The notes beneath the pieces were generated by a model. That model had not been told where the DNA came from and searched no databases. It was given only the letters and a program-made list of their open reading frames with translations. Position numbers and translations under genes: made by a program. A DNA stretch of 64,000 bases from LVI-A0039 sp033105485. GTDB taxonomy: Bacteria > Bacillota_I > Bacilli_A > UBA3375. Within the stretch, counting starts at the first letter, position 1, and each line of letters begins with the position of its first letter. Positions 61,556 through 64,000 of this stretch are shown one piece after another. The stretch spans positions 1,865,792 through 1,929,791 of the forward strand of contig CP136956.1 in assembly GCA_033105485.1 (NCBI GenBank). Direction: 5' to 3'.

Positions 61556-63202
61556 ATGCAAAATAATTTTAAAGTAATTGCATTAGGTGGATTAGGTGAA
61601 AATGGGAAAAACACATATATCATTGAAACTGAAAATGACATTGTAATCATTGACGCTGGTCTGTCTAATTATTCAAACAAACAATTAGGGATTGATTTTA
61701 TCTTACCTGATTATTCATACCTTGAGCAAAACAAGGATAAAGTACGTGCGATTCTAATCTCACACGGACACTTAGATCAAATGGGAGCTATTTCACACAT
61801 CTTAAATGTTGTTGAAGCACCGATTTACGGAAGTAACTATACTGTATCATTCTTAAAAGGATACATTCCTAAAGGAAAACATAAGTTATTAACAGAATTA
61901 AAATATGATAAGCCATTAGCTGTTGGATCATTAAAAATTGAATGTTTCAAATTATCACACGCAATCTTCGGAAACTTAGGATTCTTAATTGCAAATGGTG
62001 AAGATGCAATTGTATATACAACTGATTATAACTTTGATCAAATGGCAACAGAACACGCAAGAACAGATATTAAAAAAATTGTAATGTTAGCAAGTAAATA
62101 TAACATCAAAGCTCTAATGACTGAAACTGTTGCAGTTGAAGAACGTGGTAGTGCAGGTAGTTCTCAGGACCACATGTTACACTTAAGAAGATTTATGAAG
62201 TCATCTACTGGTCGTATGATTATTAGTATGTATTCATCAAACTTAGCAGGAATGCGTAATATTATTGATATTGCTGCTCAAAATGAGAAAAAGATTGTTA
62301 TCATCGGACGTGACTTATTAACATATGTAAATGTTGCTAAAGAATTCGGATACATTGAACATATTAAAGACTTATTCATTCGTATTCAAGATATTAATAA
62401 ATACGATGATAATGATTTAATGATCGTAATTGCCGGTATTTATGAAGATCCATTCGTAGAACTAGAAAAAATGGCAAAAGGTGTTCATAACATCATTAAA
62501 TTAAAAGAAACTGATAACGTGTTAATTGCTTCTAAGCCGTATGATGAAACAGAAGCATATGCGCAAAAAGTATTAGACTTAGTAAGTTTAGCTGGTGCAA
62601 CAATTACTGAACAAAAAATTAATACTGCTTCACATGCCCATGAAGAAGATGTAAAAATGATGATTAACTTATTTGAACCTGAATACATTATTCCAATCAA
62701 AGGTGAATACAGGAAGTTTGTTTATTTAAAAGCAATCGCTAATAAGTTAGGTTACGAAGATGAATACATAAAAATCATAAAAAATGGTGATGTACTTGAG
62801 TTAGTAGAGAATGGTGCTTATATTTCAAAGACAATTAAAGTTCCAGATCAATTAATCAACATCAAAGGTAAAGAAAAAACAAATCCAATCATCTTAAAAG
62901 ATCGTGAGATTTTATCAGAAAATGGATATGTTCTAGTAATTATGACATTTTATAAAGGAACTAATGAACGAGTTCAATCTCCTGAACTTGTAAGTGGTGG
63001 ATTACTTAACATTGATGACAACCAAATGATTAAAGATGGTTGTATGAAAATTGTTGAACGAGAAATTGATGCAGCTTCTGATAGCCGTGAATTAGTTAAC
63101 AAGATTAAAAATAAAATGGGTAGATACTTAAATACAAAGTTAGGTAAAGTACCAATGGTATTACCAATTCGTATTGAAGTAGATAGAAAAAAAGTAAAAT
63201 AG
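61556..63202 (+). CDS. rnjB: Ribonuclease J2-type protein
   Basis: 548 aa metallo-beta-lactamase/beta-CASP protein. N-terminal ALGGLGENGKNTYIIET, then the metal motif reads SHGHLDQMG (H70, H72, D74, Q75): the final histidine of HxHxDH is glutamine, and the later motif is LSHAIFGNLGF. Such losses mark RNase J2, the weak or structural partner of J1, over J1 itself. Its place before ftsK agrees with rnjB in related Bacilli. It takes part in RNA decay with RNase J1 (not in this window). Confidence 0.85.
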   Translation: MQNNFKVIALGGLGENGKNTYIIETENDIVIIDAGLSNYSNKQLGIDFILPDYSYLEQNKDKVRAILISHGHLDQMGAISHILNVVEAPIYGSNYTVSFLKGYIPKGKHKLLTELKYDKPLAVGSLKIECFKLSHAIFGNLGFLIANGEDAIVYTTDYNFDQMATEHARTDIKKIVMLASKYNIKALMTETVAVEERGSAGSSQDHMLHLRRFMKSSTGRMIISMYSSNLAGMRNIIDIAAQNEKKIVIIGRDLLTYVNVAKEFGYIEHIKDLFIRIQDINKYDDNDLMIVIAGIYEDPFVELEKMAKGVHNIIKLKETDNVLIASKPYDETEAYAQKVLDLVSLAGATITEQKINTASHAHEEDVKMMINLFEPEYIIPIKGEYRKFVYLKAIANKLGYEDEYIKIIKNGDVLELVENGAYISKTIKVPDQLINIKGKEKTNPIILKDREILSENGYVLVIMTFYKGTNERVQSPELVSGGLLNIDDNQMIKDGCMKIVEREIDAASDSRELVNKIKNKMGRYLNTKLGKVPMVLPIRIEVDRKKVK

Positions 63203-63217
63203 CAATAATGGAGTATT

Positions 63218-64000
63218 ATGAAAAATCATAATGAAAAAGTTAGTGCGCAAAGGATGACAGTAGCAGTTGTAATTATGCTATTGTCTCTTTTTACGTTACT
63301 AAAAACTGGTAATGCTGTTAGTGCTGTATATGATGGATTCTATTACTTATTTGGTTCTATAACCAGTATATTATTAGGAATTATCATTTACGCCGCTATT
63401 CAATATATGATTGATAGTGAATACAAGTTTTATAAATCAAAAACATTTTGGTCGTTATTTGCAATCACAATTGGTGTCTTTATTTTCTCAACAAAAGCAT
63501 TTGGAATTAACTCAAACTTAGATGCTTATACTAATCGATTAGATAATGCGTATAGTTTTAATGGTGGGTTCTTAGGATATGTAGTTATTAAACCATTCTA
63601 CACGTTAGTAGGTAATATCGGATTAGATGTAATTGGTATTATTGCCTTCTTAATTGGTGGATATGGATTATATACGCAGTTTTATGAAGTCGATGAAGAC
63701 TTTTCACAAATTGCTAAGAAAAAATTAACTCCAACGAAGGTGACAAAAGAACAACGAATGGCAGCAAAAAATGAACGTGAATTTATTCGTCAAGAACGTT
63801 TAGCACGTAAGGAACTTGAGAATGCCAAACCAACATTTGAAGTTGGAGTTAAAAAAGAAGATCCTAAAAGCCATATGTTGAACTTAAGGATTGAAAAAGA
63901 AAAGGACTTTGAAATCAAAGAAGTAAAACCAAAGTCTAAATCTAGACCAAAACCTAGACCAAAGCCAGTTGAAGAAGATAATTTTGAAATTAAAGAGGTT
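63218..64000 (+). CDS. ftsK: DNA translocase FtsK/SpoIIIE (N-terminal part)
   Basis: Runs off the right edge; 261 codons are visible. About four membrane helices lie in residues 12-165 (VVIMLLSLFTLL, ILLGIIIYAAI, LFAITIGVFIF, LDVIGIIAFLIGG), then a charged linker (AKKKLTPTKVTKEQRMAAKN, proline-lysine repeats PKSKSRPKPRPKP). The motor domain must lie beyond the window. FtsK moves chromosome ends through the division septum. Start follows ATGGAGTATT, 15 nt after rnjB. Confidence 0.82.
   Translation, partial: MKNHNEKVSAQRMTVAVVIMLLSLFTLLKTGNAVSAVYDGFYYLFGSITSILLGIIIYAAIQYMIDSEYKFYKSKTFWSLFAITIGVFIFSTKAFGINSNLDAYTNRLDNAYSFNGGFLGYVVIKPFYTLVGNIGLDVIGIIAFLIGGYGLYTQFYEVDEDFSQIAKKKLTPTKVTKEQRMAAKNEREFIRQERLARKELENAKPTFEVGVKKEDPKSHMLNLRIEKEKDFEIKEVKPKSKSRPKPRPKPVEEDNFEIKEV

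Noticed and set aside
1..64000. A Mycoplasma-type genetic code (TGA = Trp)
   Set aside because: Conserved tryptophans are all TGG, and TGA appears as a stop, for example at the end of the 34-aa peptide gene.

Overview
The window comes from an AT-rich, low-GC Gram-positive bacterium (Bacillota, class Bacilli). The standard genetic code fits every gene: TGG is used for tryptophan and TGA only as a stop. Signs of this group are RNA polymerase delta (rpoE), a PNPase, RNase J2 and FtsK set, RNase R-SmpB, YlqF/RbgA, a class II FBPase (GlpX), a TagGH-type teichoic acid exporter, a LytR-CpsA-Psr protein, strong GGAG ribosome sites and extended -10 promoters (TGnTATAAT). Gene order near tyrS (DUF948, YtxH-like, LacI/CcpA-like, tyrS) and at rnjB-ftsK recalls Staphylococcaceae and Gemella. 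Gemella is my best guess, but I cannot prove it from this sequence.

Layout. 0-9.3 kb: tail of nrdE, nrdF, lemA and a membrane protein, two unknown genes, sstT, rplS with a probable L19 leader, then rbgA-rnhB-adhesin-like-rmuC. 9.3-16.2 kb: YraN-like nuclease, YuzB-like protein, HD phosphohydrolase, DUF1934, argS, rpoE, trmL, CBS/DUF21 protein, pnp. This stretch carries about a dozen frame lesions, nearly all in homopolymers and several in essential genes, so sequencing error is the likeliest cause. 17.7-30.8 kb: mutL-miaA-DUF896, an acidic tail-anchored protein with a 24-nt repeat, ntdP, tex, ferredoxin reductase with an Nfu protein, DUF3800, secG, and rnr overlapping smpB by 131 nt. 30.8-42 kb: pyrG-nfo-glpX-purA, teichoic acid exporter, DUF948/YtxH-like membrane proteins, a shortened CcpA-like regulator, tyrS, LCP protein. 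41.9-49.3 kb: era, dxs, MATE pump, short pyrophosphatase-like protein, phosphatase, DUF3137-like protein, a PHP-domain pseudogene.

49.4-52.7 kb is the only long minus-strand block: YitT, MntP, a DUF2238-like membrane protein, a structured non-coding stretch of about 200 nt with its own promoter, and a small reverse transcriptase. The RNA has end-to-end inverted repeats, a G directly after the first repeat, two small hairpins and one long hairpin. This is the layout of a retron msr-msd RNA, but it lies downstream of the reverse transcriptase instead of upstream. It is the best candidate for an undescribed system here. A plain structured 5' leader of the membrane-protein operon is the main alternative.

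52.8-59 kb is a tightly overlapping shikimate operon behind a CCA-transferase: an AroB-AroA fusion, aroC, chorismate mutase, an AroE-AroK fusion and a type II AroQ. Together these give every step from DAHP to prephenate except DAHP synthase. The window closes with HU, a 34-aa membrane peptide, folD, ychF, RNase J2 and the start of ftsK. I saw no rRNA, tRNA, CRISPR array, insertion sequence or prophage.
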